Assembly: GCF_030689305.1 (NCBI RefSeq)
Contig: NZ_JAUYVM010000012.1
Location: 62,001 to 126,000, forward strand
Direction: 5' to 3'
Source of the DNA: Vibrio penaeicida
Lineage (GTDB): Bacteria; Pseudomonadota; Gammaproteobacteria; Enterobacterales; Vibrionaceae
DNA length: 64,000 bases
Within the stretch, counting starts at the first letter, position 1, and every line of letters starts with the position of its first letter. This document shows positions 19,108 through 28,793 of this stretch, piece by piece. Made by a program: the position numbers and the translations under genes. The notes under the pieces are model-generated. The model did no database searches, was not told where the DNA came from, and saw only the letters and a program-made list of their open reading frames with translations.

Positions 19108-19186
19108 TTGCAGGTCAAGGAAGATTTGTCGACAAAAGGGCTTTAACGACATCATCCACGGTCCTGCAACTCTGGAAGGTGTGTCT

Positions 19187-19528
19187 ATGCATGAGATGTC
19201 CATTTGTGAAAGCATTGTTCAGACATTGGATCAGCAGGCTCAACAGCAATCATTTTCGAGAGTGAAAACCGTTTGCTTAGAAATTGGTCAGTTAGCCAGT
19301 GTGGAGATCGACGCATTAAGGTTTTGCTTTGACGTTGTTGCCAACGACACTATCGCGCATGGTGCGGAATTAATTATCGAGCGGGTTGCGGGAAGTGCTT
19401 GGTGTGAGCCCTGCCAGAGGACAGTAGAGCTGGAAGCTCGTTATTCGCCTTGTCAATATTGCGGCTCCTTTGGTTTGCTGCTTACCGGAGGCGATGAGAT
19501 GCGAATAAAAGAAGTGGAGGTGAACTAA
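19187..19528 (+). CDS. hypA: Hydrogenase nickel insertion protein HypA
   Basis: A 113-residue nickel chaperone. The N-terminal MHEMSI places the nickel-binding His at position 2, which fixes the start at 19187 and not at the GTG two codons earlier. Zinc-binding cysteine pairs WCEPC and CQYC are present. It works with HypB to load nickel into hydrogenase large subunits. Its stop codon overlaps the hypB start (TAATG). Confidence 0.95.
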   Translation: MHEMSICESIVQTLDQQAQQQSFSRVKTVCLEIGQLASVEIDALRFCFDVVANDTIAHGAELIIERVAGSAWCEPCQRTVELEARYSPCQYCGSFGLLLTGGDEMRIKEVEVN

Positions 19529-20442
19529 TGTGTACTGTATGCGGATGCTCCGACGGTGAAGTGTCGATTGAGAAATCTACGGACGATGATATTCAACATC
19601 AGTCCACACACTCACATGAACATCATCATTCACATGATGATCAAACGCATGAGGGCGACATTCATTTTGGTCATGGACCGGCAGGCGCGCATGTACCTGA
19701 GCTAAGCCAGTCTAGAATGGTGCAAATCGAGCAGGATATTCTGGGAAAAAATAACCGATATGCTTCGTTAAATCGCCGCCTTTTTACTCAGAAAAGCCAG
19801 TTTGTTCTAAATCTGGTATCCAGTCCTGGTTCAGGTAAAACCAGCTTACTCACAGCAACGTTAGAAAGTATCGCCTCTCTTATTCCTACAGCGGTTATTG
19901 AAGGCGATCAGCAAACGACAAATGACGCAGAGCGTATTCGATCAACTGGCGTCAAAGCGGTTCAAGTCAATACCGGGAAAGGTTGCCACCTGGATGCGCA
20001 TATGGTGGGTCACGCATTGGAAACGTTAAAGCTACCGGATTACGGCGTACTCTTTATTGAAAACGTGGGAAACCTAGTTTGTCCAGCTTCATTCGATTTA
20101 GGGGAGGCTCACAAAGTCGCGATTCTCTCTATTACGGAAGGTGAGGACAAACCGCTGAAATACCCCGATATGTTTGCGGCTTCTGACCTAATACTGATTA
20201 ATAAGATTGATCTTCTACCGCACCTTAATTTTGATCTGGATGAATGTATACAGTGCATCAACAGAGTTAATCCCAGCGCAGACATTATTCAAGTGTCTGC
20301 CACATCAGGAGTAGGAATGGATCGCTGGTTGAATTGGATTCATCAGCGTCGAAACACTCTATTAATGGAGCGTAAAGATGTGCTCAGTAAACAACTCGAG
20401 GAACTCGAGTGTCAATTGGGCACCGTACCGAAGATTCAGTAA
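19528..20442 (+). CDS. hypB: Hydrogenase nickel incorporation GTPase HypB
   Basis: A 304-residue G3E-family GTPase. The N-terminus has the high-affinity metal motif MCTVCGC, then a histidine-rich stretch ([23 protein letters not shown]) for nickel storage. The GTPase core shows P-loop [27 protein letters not shown] and NKIDL. It supplies nickel to hydrogenase with HypA. Confidence 0.96.
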   Translation: MCTVCGCSDGEVSIEKSTDDDIQHQSTHSHEHHHSHDDQTHEGDIHFGHGPAGAHVPELSQSRMVQIEQDILGKNNRYASLNRRLFTQKSQFVLNLVSSPGSGKTSLLTATLESIASLIPTAVIEGDQQTTNDAERIRSTGVKAVQVNTGKGCHLDAHMVGHALETLKLPDYGVLFIENVGNLVCPASFDLGEAHKVAILSITEGEDKPLKYPDMFAASDLILINKIDLLPHLNFDLDECIQCINRVNPSADIIQVSATSGVGMDRWLNWIHQRRNTLLMERKDVLSKQLEELECQLGTVPKIQ

Positions 20443-20453
20443 GCAAGGCATAC

Positions 20454-21947
20454 ATGGACGACTTAAACGAGCCGCGTGACAGTGAACATTTTATTCAGAC
20501 AGAACGCCCAGTGGTGTTGGTGGTGGATGATGAACGTCTGTCACTACAAGCGCTAAGGCGAAATCTTCAGGACGAGTTTGCCGTGATCACTGCAGAAAGC
20601 GTTGAAGAAGCGGAAAAGGCATTATTGGAGATGCCTGTGCAAGTCGTCTTAGCCGATCAGAGAATGCCCAATACTAGTGGTAGTGAGTTTCTCACACAGG
20701 TAAGAGAAAAATGGCCAGATGTCGTACGTATGATGATATCTGCTTACACTGAGCCCAATGAGCTCATTCAAAGTATTAACGAAGCAGGGATTTACCAGTT
20801 TATTCCCAAGCCTTGGCAACCAGAGCAGTTGCTACTTACCGTGAGAAATGCTTGCTGGCTGTATGCACTGGAAAAAGAAAATGGATTATTGAATCTGGAA
20901 TTGCGTCGTTCGATTGATTCGGTTCATAAAATTAATCGAGAAAAGCGCCAACGACTCAAACGACATCATAGTTTTGAACAAATTGTCTGTTCACCTGAAA
21001 GCCCTATGATGGCTATTTTCGACCAGGTAGAACAAGTTGCACCATTTGATATCCCTGTGCTCATTACTGGGGAGTCGGGAACGGGCAAGGAGCTGATCAC
21101 GCGCTGCCTTCATTATGCTAGCCATCGTTCTGATCGCCCGTTTCTTACGGAAAACTGCGGGGCGTTGCCTGTTCAATTGCTAGAAAGTGAGCTTTTTGGT
21201 CACACCAAGGGGGCATTTACAGGAGCGGCATCAGAACGTACTGGATTACTTGAGCAGGCGAATGGAGGTTCTGTGCTGTTGGATGAAATTGCGGATACGT
21301 CTCTGGAGTTTCAAGTTAAATTACTGCGCTTTTTACAGGAGGGTGAGTTGAGACCTCTTGGAAGTAATCGTAGTAGACACGTGAATGTGCGTGTTATTTC
21401 GGCGACCAATCGGAATCTCAAAAAAGACGTCAAAGAAGGGCGCTTTAGAGAAGACCTCTACTACCGATTGTCTGCTATGCCAATTCATATCCCATCGTTG
21501 CGGGACAGACCAATGGATATTGCTGTTATCGCAGATGCCGTGTTACGCAACACCATGAAAACATATAACAAACAGGTAAAAGGATTTACTAAACAGACGA
21601 TAGAGTGCATGACGGATTATCACTGGCCTGGGAATGTGCGTGAGCTGGAAAATGAGGTGCGACGTATTTTGGTGTTAGCAAAAAATGACTGGTTGGACGC
21701 CGATTTATTGTCTCCTCATGTTATTCAAGGCACCCGGCACATTGAAACCGATGAAGGATCTCTACTAGGGATGGAAGGTAATCTGAAAGACAGAGTTGAA
21801 ATGTTGGAAGCAAAAATCTTACGTGAAACATTGATAAGACTTAAATGGAATAAAAGTCAGGCTGCGTTAGAGCTTGGTTTATCGCGGGTTGGTCTGAGAG
21901 CCAAACTAGACCGCTACGGTCTGGAGCCAAATAAACTCAGTAGTTAA
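20454..21947 (+). CDS. hoxA: Sigma-54-dependent response regulator HoxA
   Basis: A 497-residue NtrC-type activator. The receiver domain has acidic pocket VVDDE and phospho-acceptor D68 in VVLADQRMP. The AAA+ domain has Walker A GESGTGKE (206-213), sigma-54 contact loop GAFTGA (253-258), and LLDEIADTS. A Fis-type helix-turn-helix ends the protein (NKSQAALELGLSRVGLRAKL). HoxA/HupR proteins switch on hydrogenase operons in response to H2 sensing by HoxBC and HoxJ. The ATG at 20454 lies just after hypB; in-frame starts further upstream lie inside hypB. A position between hypB and hypC ties it to the hyp operon. Confidence 0.92.
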   Translation: MDDLNEPRDSEHFIQTERPVVLVVDDERLSLQALRRNLQDEFAVITAESVEEAEKALLEMPVQVVLADQRMPNTSGSEFLTQVREKWPDVVRMMISAYTEPNELIQSINEAGIYQFIPKPWQPEQLLLTVRNACWLYALEKENGLLNLELRRSIDSVHKINREKRQRLKRHHSFEQIVCSPESPMMAIFDQVEQVAPFDIPVLITGESGTGKELITRCLHYASHRSDRPFLTENCGALPVQLLESELFGHTKGAFTGAASERTGLLEQANGGSVLLDEIADTSLEFQVKLLRFLQEGELRPLGSNRSRHVNVRVISATNRNLKKDVKEGRFREDLYYRLSAMPIHIPSLRDRPMDIAVIADAVLRNTMKTYNKQVKGFTKQTIECMTDYHWPGNVRELENEVRRILVLAKNDWLDADLLSPHVIQGTRHIETDEGSLLGMEGNLKDRVEMLEAKILRETLIRLKWNKSQAALELGLSRVGLRAKLDRYGLEPNKLSS

Positions 21948-22021
21948 CCATACTTTGGTTGTGATACGTAAATTACCAGATCCTAGTCGTCACAAGCCAA
22001 GCGTGTTGAGGAGAAATGAAT

Positions 22022-22312
22022 ATGTGCCTTGGAATTCCGGGTCAAATTGTCGCTATCGTGGACGAGAAAAATTGCATTGCTACCGTTGATATATCAGGTA
22101 TTGAACGCTCGGTAAATATCGCATGTATTGTCGAAAATTCTCACGCCTTATCAAACTCTCACGCTTTATCAAACTATGTAGGAAGTTGGGTCTTAGTTCA
22201 CGTGGGGTTTGCGATGAGCATCATCGATGAGTTAGAAGCGCAGAAAACATTATCGTTGCTTACCGAACTTGGCGAACTGGAAGAAGAAATGAAGGTAATG
22301 CAGCAAAATTGA
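22022..22312 (+). CDS. hypC: Hydrogenase assembly chaperone HypC
   Basis: A 96-residue chaperone that carries the Fe(CN)2CO unit with HypD. The essential N-terminal Cys (MCLGIPGQIV) requires the ATG at 22022, with GAGGAG eight bases upstream, and not the ATG two codons earlier. The middle contains a duplicated hexapeptide, SHALSNSHALSN, coded by an 18-base tandem duplication. This makes the protein slightly longer than usual in what is probably a loop. Confidence 0.93.
   Translation: MCLGIPGQIVAIVDEKNCIATVDISGIERSVNIACIVENSHALSNSHALSNYVGSWVLVHVGFAMSIIDELEAQKTLSLLTELGELEEEMKVMQQN
22139..22174 (+). repeat. 18-base in-frame tandem duplication inside hypC
   Basis: TCTCACGCCTTATCAAAC (22139-22156) and TCTCACGCTTTATCAAAC (22157-22174) differ at one base and both encode Ser-His-Ala-Leu-Ser-Asn. 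The reading frame is preserved. Confidence 0.95.
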
Positions 22313-22331
22313 TTACCTGTGGAGAAGTGAG

Positions 22332-23474
22332 ATGAAATATGTCGATGAGTTCCGAGATCCAGATAAGGCAAAAGCGATCATTAAAGCGATTCATACAAAA
22401 GTTGCCGATATTGAGCGTCATACCCTTTCCAGAGGGGACGTGTTTAAACCTTTACAACTGATGGAGTTTTGTGGAGGGCATACTCATACCCTGTTTAAAT
22501 ATGGTATCGAATCGTTGCTACCTGAAGGGGTAGAAATGGTGCATGGTCCCGGATGTCCTGTATGCGTCTTGCCGATGGGGCGTGTTGATGACTGCATAAA
22601 TATTGCCAGCTTGCCAAACGTTATATTTACGACCTTCGGTGATGCGATGCGTGTGCCGGGCTCAAAAGGAAGCCTACTTGACGCAAAATCGGCTGGGTAT
22701 GATATCCGAATGGTTTACTCGCCGTTAGATGCGCTGACACTTGCCAAGCAAAACCCGACTCGTGAAGTGGTTTTTTTTGCACTTGGGTTTGAAACGACAA
22801 TGCCTAGTACCGCACTGACAGTAAAGCAGGCTGAACGTGAAGGGGTCACTAATTTCTCCTTGTTTTGTAATCACATTACAACGGCACCAACGATAGAAGC
22901 AGTATTGAGAGAACCAGACTTACATCTGGATGGTTTTCTAGCCCCAGGTCATGTCAGCATGGTAGTGGGCACTGAACCATTTCAATTCATTGCACAGGAT
23001 TACTCGAAGCCTATCGTTATCACTGGGTTTGAACCGCTTGATGTTCTCCAATCACTGCTCATGGTAATAACACAAATTTCAGAAGGGCGATGTGAGGTCG
23101 AAAACCAATACAGCCGCGTTGTCCACGACAGTGGAAACTATTCAGGGCTAGCAGCGATGGCAGAAGTCTATCAAGCACATAATGTCACGGAGTTGAGAGG
23201 CCTAGGTGATATTGGTGAAGCGGGCGTCAAATTAAGTGATAAGTACGCTTTGTGGGATGCGGAACGTAAATTTGCGCTCGTTCAAACAAAGATCGCCGAT
23301 CCGGAAGCTTGCCAATGTGGGGAAGTCATAAAGGGGCTGATAAAGCCTTGGCAGTGCGAGCTTTACGGAAAAAGCTGTACGCCACAGCACCCAACAGGCG
23401 CGTTGATGGTTTCATCGGAAGGTGCATGCGCGGCTTATTATAACCATGGTATCAGAGCCCCAGCACTTGCGTAG
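22332..23474 (+). CDS. hypD: Hydrogenase formation protein HypD
   Basis: A 380-residue iron-sulfur protein that builds the Fe(CN)2CO cofactor with HypC and HypE. Conserved motifs are MEFCGGHTHTLFKYGI, HGPGCPVCVLP, LGFETTMPST and TGFEPLD, with C-terminal cysteines (CQCGEVIKG, GALMVSSEGACAAYY) for the [4Fe-4S] cluster. It lies 19 bases behind hypC. Confidence 0.96.
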   Translation: MKYVDEFRDPDKAKAIIKAIHTKVADIERHTLSRGDVFKPLQLMEFCGGHTHTLFKYGIESLLPEGVEMVHGPGCPVCVLPMGRVDDCINIASLPNVIFTTFGDAMRVPGSKGSLLDAKSAGYDIRMVYSPLDALTLAKQNPTREVVFFALGFETTMPSTALTVKQAEREGVTNFSLFCNHITTAPTIEAVLREPDLHLDGFLAPGHVSMVVGTEPFQFIAQDYSKPIVITGFEPLDVLQSLLMVITQISEGRCEVENQYSRVVHDSGNYSGLAAMAEVYQAHNVTELRGLGDIGEAGVKLSDKYALWDAERKFALVQTKIADPEACQCGEVIKGLIKPWQCELYGKSCTPQHPTGALMVSSEGACAAYYNHGIRAPALA

Positions 23475-23566
23475 TTATGGTGCCAGAGTAGAGTCCCAAA
23501 CAAAAAATTAGCGCAGAGTAATGTGGCAGTGTCGAACGAACGGTATAGCGGGTATGTGAGGTAAGT

Positions 23567-24637
23567 ATGAAGCAGCAACAAAGTTCAATGGATAGCACGC
23601 CATTTCTGGAAGCGATCACGCTGTCTCATGGTAGTGGTGGTAAAGCGATGCGGGACCTAGTTGAAAAAGAGATCGTTGCTGCTTTTGAAAACCCAATATT
23701 GGCGCCTCTGGAAGATCAAGCTCGTATTTCGTTGAGCCAGTTAGCAGAGTATGGCGACAGGCTTGCGTTTACGACAGACTCTTTCGTCGTTGATCCAATC
23801 TTTTTCCCTGGCGGTGATATAGGCTCTCTGGCGGTGAATGGTACGGTCAATGATCTGGCTATGGGAGGTGCTCAGCCCCTCTATCTTACCTGCGGTTTTA
23901 TCATTGAAGAGGGTCTACCTCTCGAAACATTTCGCCAGATTGTTGCAAGTATGCGCAGAGCGGCAGATAAGGCAAACGTCGCCATTGTCAGCGGTGACAC
24001 CAAAGTAGTGCATCGCGGAACAGCAGATAAAATTTTTATTAATACTAGTGGTGTAGGTGTCATTGCACCTGATATAGACATTCGAGCTGATCGGGCGAAA
24101 CCAGGGGATGTGGTCATCGTCAATGGTTGGGTCGGTGATCATGCTGCCGCCATTATGACAAAAAGAAATGATCTAGCGATCAAAGCCTCCATTACTTCTG
24201 ATTGCCGTCCACTCACTCGGGAAGTTCAAGCGCTTCACAAAGCATGTCCGGATATTCATTGTCTACGGGATGCGACAAGGGGAGGTTTGGCGACGGTCCT
24301 TAATGAATTTGCTCACAGTAGTCAGGTGCGAATTGTACTTGAACAATCCGCTATTCCGGTTCGCCCAGAAGTCAGAGGGTTGTGTGAATTACTTGGTCTT
24401 GATCCTTTGTACCTCGCCAATGAAGGCAAGTTTGTGGCTGTTGTTCCCCAAGCTTATGCCGACGACTGTGTAGCGGTGTTGAGACGAATAGAAGGTGCAG
24501 AGCAAACGGCCATTATTGGCAAAATCGAAGCAGTTGCTCAACATCAACCTAAACCTGCGGTGACAACGATAACACCACTGGGCAGTGAGCGTCTGCTTGA
24601 TATGCTGGTTGGCGATCAGCTCCCACGGATTTGTTGA
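23567..24637 (+). CDS. hypE: Hydrogenase expression/formation protein HypE
   Basis: A 356-residue ATP-dependent dehydratase that turns carbamoylated HypE into the cyanide donor. The C-terminal Cys in PRIC, which receives the carbamoyl group from HypF, is present. Other motifs are LSHGSGGKAM, FTTDSFVVDPIFFPGGDIG and RDATRGGLATVLNE. An unusual 92-base gap separates it from hypD; I see nothing in that gap. The first few residues (MKQQQSSMDS) leave some doubt between the ATG at 23567 and the one seven codons later. Confidence 0.96.
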   Translation: MKQQQSSMDSTPFLEAITLSHGSGGKAMRDLVEKEIVAAFENPILAPLEDQARISLSQLAEYGDRLAFTTDSFVVDPIFFPGGDIGSLAVNGTVNDLAMGGAQPLYLTCGFIIEEGLPLETFRQIVASMRRAADKANVAIVSGDTKVVHRGTADKIFINTSGVGVIAPDIDIRADRAKPGDVVIVNGWVGDHAAAIMTKRNDLAIKASITSDCRPLTREVQALHKACPDIHCLRDATRGGLATVLNEFAHSSQVRIVLEQSAIPVRPEVRGLCELLGLDPLYLANEGKFVAVVPQAYADDCVAVLRRIEGAEQTAIIGKIEAVAQHQPKPAVTTITPLGSERLLDMLVGDQLPRIC

Positions 24638-24685
24638 ACGCAGGATATAAACATCAATATATATACCTAACAAGGAGTTATCACA

Positions 24686-25309
24686 ATGAAGTGGAATCAA
24701 CTGGCAGTTAAATTAGGCGCGGTGTTTACCGTTTTTTTCTCGGGAATGGTCTTTGCACACGATGCGACGGGTAATATGGGCAGTATTGCTGCAGGAGTAC
24801 TTCACCCCTTAACCGGACTCGATCACGCACTCGTGATGATAGCGGTTGGTGGGTGGGCGGCTCAACTCGCTTATCAGCAGCACAATACCAGCGTACTCTG
24901 GAAGGTACCAGTGGCCTTTGTACTGGCAATGACCGTTTCAGCACTGCTTGCTATGGTGGGTGTTGGGATCTCAGCAAGCATTGTTGAACCCGGAATTGGA
25001 TTATCAGCTGTACTGATTGGGTTATTGTTGACTGCTGGTCTCAATGTCAGTGCTAGATTTGGAGCACTTATCGTTGCGGGTTTTGCGGTTTTTCATGGTC
25101 TTGCTCATGGTGCGGAAATTCCGTTTGAAGCAGGGGTAATAGGTTATTGCTTAGGCTTTATTTTTTCAACGGCACTATTGCATGCAATCGGGGCTATTTT
25201 GTTTAGTTTCATGCTTCCGAGACAAGACAAAAACCGTCATGTAGGGCATTTTACCAAGATTATTGGCGTGGCTATATCATTAAGTGGTGTTTATTCACTC
25301 TCAGTGTAG
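24686..25309 (+). CDS. hupE: HupE/UreJ-family nickel permease
   Basis: A 207-residue inner-membrane protein with an apparent N-terminal signal segment (AVKLGAVFTVFFSGMVFA) and about six further membrane helices. The family signature HPLTGLDH, a proposed metal-binding site, follows the signal, and FHGLAHGAE lies in a later helix. HupE proteins import nickel for hydrogenase. It sits between hypE and hypF with an AAGGAG motif before its ATG, so it is probably the nickel supply for this system. Confidence 0.9.
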   Translation: MKWNQLAVKLGAVFTVFFSGMVFAHDATGNMGSIAAGVLHPLTGLDHALVMIAVGGWAAQLAYQQHNTSVLWKVPVAFVLAMTVSALLAMVGVGISASIVEPGIGLSAVLIGLLLTAGLNVSARFGALIVAGFAVFHGLAHGAEIPFEAGVIGYCLGFIFSTALLHAIGAILFSFMLPRQDKNRHVGHFTKIIGVAISLSGVYSLSV

Positions 25310-25388
25310 TAAGTGGTATGTATTCATTTACTGTGCCGGACGTGTCGATGTGCGTTGTATTCTCACGACATAACGGAGAGGGGAGTGC

Positions 25389-27749
25389 ATGAAAGGTGAA
25401 CGCTTGCGAGTGATTGGTGTAGTGCAAGGAGTGGGGTTTCGTCCTACTGTCTGGCGTATTGCTAACAATATGCGGCTTAACGGACAAGTGTTTAATGACG
25501 GTGAAGGTGTGCTTATTGAATTGTGGAATAGTAAAGCTAGCCACGATACGTTTATTGCTGAACTTCATCGTCAATGCCCCCCTTTGGCAAACATAGAAAG
25601 CATAGACCGTATTATCATCGAACAGGAAAACTGTCCCGTCGGTTTTAGTATCTCTACGAGCCAGTCTAGCGCCAACATCACCGCTGGAGTCCCTGCTGAT
25701 GCGGCCATGTGTGAAGCCTGTGCCAAAGAAATATCAGACCCAAGCCAACGACGATATCGTTATCCCTTTACCAACTGCACCCATTGCGGTCCTCGCCTCT
25801 CTATTATCAAATCCATGCCGTATGACCGTCCGCTGACAAGCATGGCGGTCTTTCCGCTTTGTGAAGCTTGCAATCACGAATACACGGATCCCGTAGATCG
25901 ACGCTTTCATGCTCAGCCTGTCGCCTGTCCAGAGTGTGGTCCGAGCGTGTGGTTATGCGATCAGTCGGGAGATTCCTTGGTATTCGAAAACAGTGATGGT
26001 ATTGAAGAATTGGGCAAGAGGATCATTGAAGGTCAAATTGCTGCTGTAAAAGGGGTAGGCGGGTTTCACCTGGTCTGCGATGCAACCAACAACACTGTGG
26101 TTGAGACATTAAGAGTTCGCAAACTTAGACCAGCTAAACCTTTTGCGATCATGATGAGTGAGCTGAATATGGTTCGTCACTATTGTCACATTACGCCAGA
26201 AAGTGAACGTCTTGTGAAAAGCAGTGCCGCTCCGATTGTTTTACTTCCTCAAAAACATTCTCTTTCATACGAGAGGGCAGGGTTAAAGAAAATTAGTGAG
26301 CACGTTGCTCCTAACTTGAATGAAATTGGAGTTATGTTACCTAATACTCCGTTGCACTTAATGTTGATGCGCCACGTTGAACGCCCTTTAATCATGACAT
26401 CTGCCAATATCAGCGGAAATCCTCAGTGTACAGATAACGCGCAGGCGTTGAGTGACCTCTCGGATATTGCGGATGTGTGGTTGATGCATGATCGAGACAT
26501 CGTTACTCGTGTGGATGATTCCGTTGCACGTCAAACCCATTTAGGAGTACAGCTCTTACGCCGTGCAAGGGGGTACGCTCCATTACCAATCCAAGTTCCT
26601 GAAGGATTCGAAAACACTGGTTCAGTGTTGGCCGTTGGCGGGCAAGTAAAAAATACTTTCTGTATGCTGACGTCAAAGGGGGCAGTACTAAGTCAGTACA
26701 TTGGCGATTTAGAAAGTCATCGCGTTTGGCAGGATTTTCTTTCCATGATTGAGCATTATAAAGCGTTGTTTCAGTTTTCGCCGACGATTCTGGCTCATGA
26801 TTCACATCCGGAATATATAGCATCAAAATATGCCAATAGCCTAAACGAGAATATCGCCAGCGGTCTGAAACCGGTCAACGTTGTTTCGGTACAGCACCAT
26901 CATGCCCACATTGTGAGTTGCTTAGCGGAAAATCGAATTCCATTGCAACACCCTGAAGTGCTGGGTGTGGTATTTGATGGGATAGGTTACGGAGATGACA
27001 GCACGCTTTGGGGAGGGGAATTTTTTAAGGCAGATTACGCTGGATATTCGCGCTTAGCACACTTAGACACTATCCCTTTAATTGGTGGTGCTCAGGCGGT
27101 CACCCAACCATGGCGAAATTTGTTGGCGTGGCTTGACCGATACTCGATAGACTTTTCCTATATCAATGATTGGGAAGCGGCCGCGTCGCTCAATGAGCAA
27201 CCACTCGAAACACTACGGAGTATGGTCACTAACCAACTCAACTGCCCGAAAACCAGCTCTGTAGGGCGTTTGTTTGATGCTGTTGCTGCTGCGTTGTCAC
27301 TCACTCCGACATCAACAAGCTACGAAGGTGAAGCGGCAATGCTACTGGAAGCCTGTGCCTTACAAGGTCAACCTGAGGATATTGCGTATCCGTTTGAATG
27401 GCGAATTGATAACAACCTGATCGTTAGCTCGGAGCCAATGTGGAGAGCATTGATTGATGATTTGCATTCCGGCACAAGCAAAGCGGATATCGCAAAACGA
27501 TTTCATATTGGATTAGCCCACGCGGTGCTAGCAACGGTGCTCAAACTTTGTGAGCAATTTGACCAAACTCCATGCATTGTTCTTACTGGTGGCGTGTTTC
27601 AGAATAATCTCTTGCTTGAATGCACCTATACTTTGCTTACAACTCATGGATTCACGGTACTCACCCACCAGTACGTGCCAGCTAATGATGGCGGCTTAGC
27701 TTTAGGTCAGGCATTCGTTGCTGCTGCTCATAAATTAAGAAATGGCTGA
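25389..27749 (+). CDS. hypF: Carbamoyltransferase HypF
   Basis: A 786-residue enzyme that makes the cyanide precursor from carbamoyl phosphate. Domain order is acylphosphatase-like (GVVQGVGFRPTVWRIA, residues 1-90), two zinc fingers (CEACAKEIS..CTHCGP and CEACNHEY..CPECGP), YrdC-like (KGVGGFHLVCDATN, KPFAIM, TSANISGNPQ) and the Kae1-like C-terminal domain (HHHAHIVSCLAENRI, FDGIGYGDDSTLWGGEF, LTGGVFQNNLL). All expected parts are present. GGAGAGGGGAG precedes its ATG. Confidence 0.96.
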   Translation: MKGERLRVIGVVQGVGFRPTVWRIANNMRLNGQVFNDGEGVLIELWNSKASHDTFIAELHRQCPPLANIESIDRIIIEQENCPVGFSISTSQSSANITAGVPADAAMCEACAKEISDPSQRRYRYPFTNCTHCGPRLSIIKSMPYDRPLTSMAVFPLCEACNHEYTDPVDRRFHAQPVACPECGPSVWLCDQSGDSLVFENSDGIEELGKRIIEGQIAAVKGVGGFHLVCDATNNTVVETLRVRKLRPAKPFAIMMSELNMVRHYCHITPESERLVKSSAAPIVLLPQKHSLSYERAGLKKISEHVAPNLNEIGVMLPNTPLHLMLMRHVERPLIMTSANISGNPQCTDNAQALSDLSDIADVWLMHDRDIVTRVDDSVARQTHLGVQLLRRARGYAPLPIQVPEGFENTGSVLAVGGQVKNTFCMLTSKGAVLSQYIGDLESHRVWQDFLSMIEHYKALFQFSPTILAHDSHPEYIASKYANSLNENIASGLKPVNVVSVQHHHAHIVSCLAENRIPLQHPEVLGVVFDGIGYGDDSTLWGGEFFKADYAGYSRLAHLDTIPLIGGAQAVTQPWRNLLAWLDRYSIDFSYINDWEAAASLNEQPLETLRSMVTNQLNCPKTSSVGRLFDAVAAALSLTPTSTSYEGEAAMLLEACALQGQPEDIAYPFEWRIDNNLIVSSEPMWRALIDDLHSGTSKADIAKRFHIGLAHAVLATVLKLCEQFDQTPCIVLTGGVFQNNLLLECTYTLLTTHGFTVLTHQYVPANDGGLALGQAFVAAAHKLRNG

Positions 27750-27839
27750 GAATAACGCATTTCTATTAACTACTTCATGGATTAAATGGGATAAAAAAGT
27801 CTTGGGATAAACTCAAGAAAATGAGTAAGGAGAAACAGC

Positions 27840-28793
27840 ATGGAAAATAAGGAAATGACCATTCTGTGGTTTCAAACAGGAAGTTGTGGTGGAGATACTA
27901 TGGCGTTGTTAAACGCTGATCGCCCCTCTTTCGTCAATCTCTTGGAAACGTATCGACTGCGCTTGCTCTGGCAACCTTCACTCTCTCTTTCTATAGAACA
28001 AGATCTGGATGAAGTGATTGAAGATATTTTGAGTGGTAAACAAGCTCTAGATATTTTGTGTGTTGAAGGTAGCATCATTACGGCACCTGATGGGACCGGA
28101 ATGTTTGATCAATACCGTAAAAAGTCCAAAAAAGAGTGGGTGACTCGTCTGGCCGATAAAGCAAGATATGTTGTTGCAATGGGAACGTGCGCAGCGTTTG
28201 GAGGTGTACATGCCGCTCCCCCTAACCCCTCAGACTGTGTTGGTTTACAATTTACTAAAGATAGTATGGGAGGACTGTTACCACCAGAGTGGCGTTCAGG
28301 AGCCTATTTCCCGGTAATTAACATTGCAGGTTGCCCAGCGCATCCTAATACGATCACGAAAACGCTGGCGATGATTGCTAGTGGTATCGTACTTCAGCTT
28401 GATGAGCTGAATCGGCCCCGAGAGTTTTTCAGCACTCTTGTACATCAAGGATGCACTAGAAATGAGTATCACGAATATGATGTAGAGGAAGAAGAACTCG
28501 GGTCAAATGGTTGTATGTATTTTAATCTTGGTTGCAAGGGACCGTATACGCAAGCCACTTGCAATACTGACCTTTGGAATGGCAAAAGCAGCAAAACTAG
28601 AGCTGGCGTGCCTTGTTTTGGTTGTACTTCTCCTCAATTTCCTAGCGACGAAGATATGTTTCATACTGAAAAGCTGGGGCCGATCCCTGTTAAGTTACCC
28701 GTTGGTGTAGAGCGAGCTAATTACATGGCATATAAGAATTTAGCCAAAGCGGCTGCGCCGACGCGCGTCAAAAAAAGAGAAATGGAGCCATGA
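27840..28793 (+). CDS. hoxB: Sensor-type [NiFe] hydrogenase small subunit (HoxB/HupU)
   Basis: A 317-residue small subunit with no Tat signal or membrane tail, so cytoplasmic. Proximal-cluster ligands are C16, C117 (GTCAAFGG) and C165 (GCPAHP), but the position of the usual fourth ligand reads Asp (C-G-G-D, D19). Asp or Asn at this place is known from actinobacterial-type hydrogenases and cyanobacterial HupS. The C-terminal half has the medial and distal cluster motifs (HQGCTRNEYHEY, NGCMYFNLGCKGPYTQATC, CFGCTSPQFPSD). The adjacent kinase supports a regulatory role, though an uptake function is possible. It overlaps hoxC by four bases. Confidence 0.85.
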   Translation: MENKEMTILWFQTGSCGGDTMALLNADRPSFVNLLETYRLRLLWQPSLSLSIEQDLDEVIEDILSGKQALDILCVEGSIITAPDGTGMFDQYRKKSKKEWVTRLADKARYVVAMGTCAAFGGVHAAPPNPSDCVGLQFTKDSMGGLLPPEWRSGAYFPVINIAGCPAHPNTITKTLAMIASGIVLQLDELNRPREFFSTLVHQGCTRNEYHEYDVEEEELGSNGCMYFNLGCKGPYTQATCNTDLWNGKSSKTRAGVPCFGCTSPQFPSDEDMFHTEKLGPIPVKLPVGVERANYMAYKNLAKAAAPTRVKKREMEP

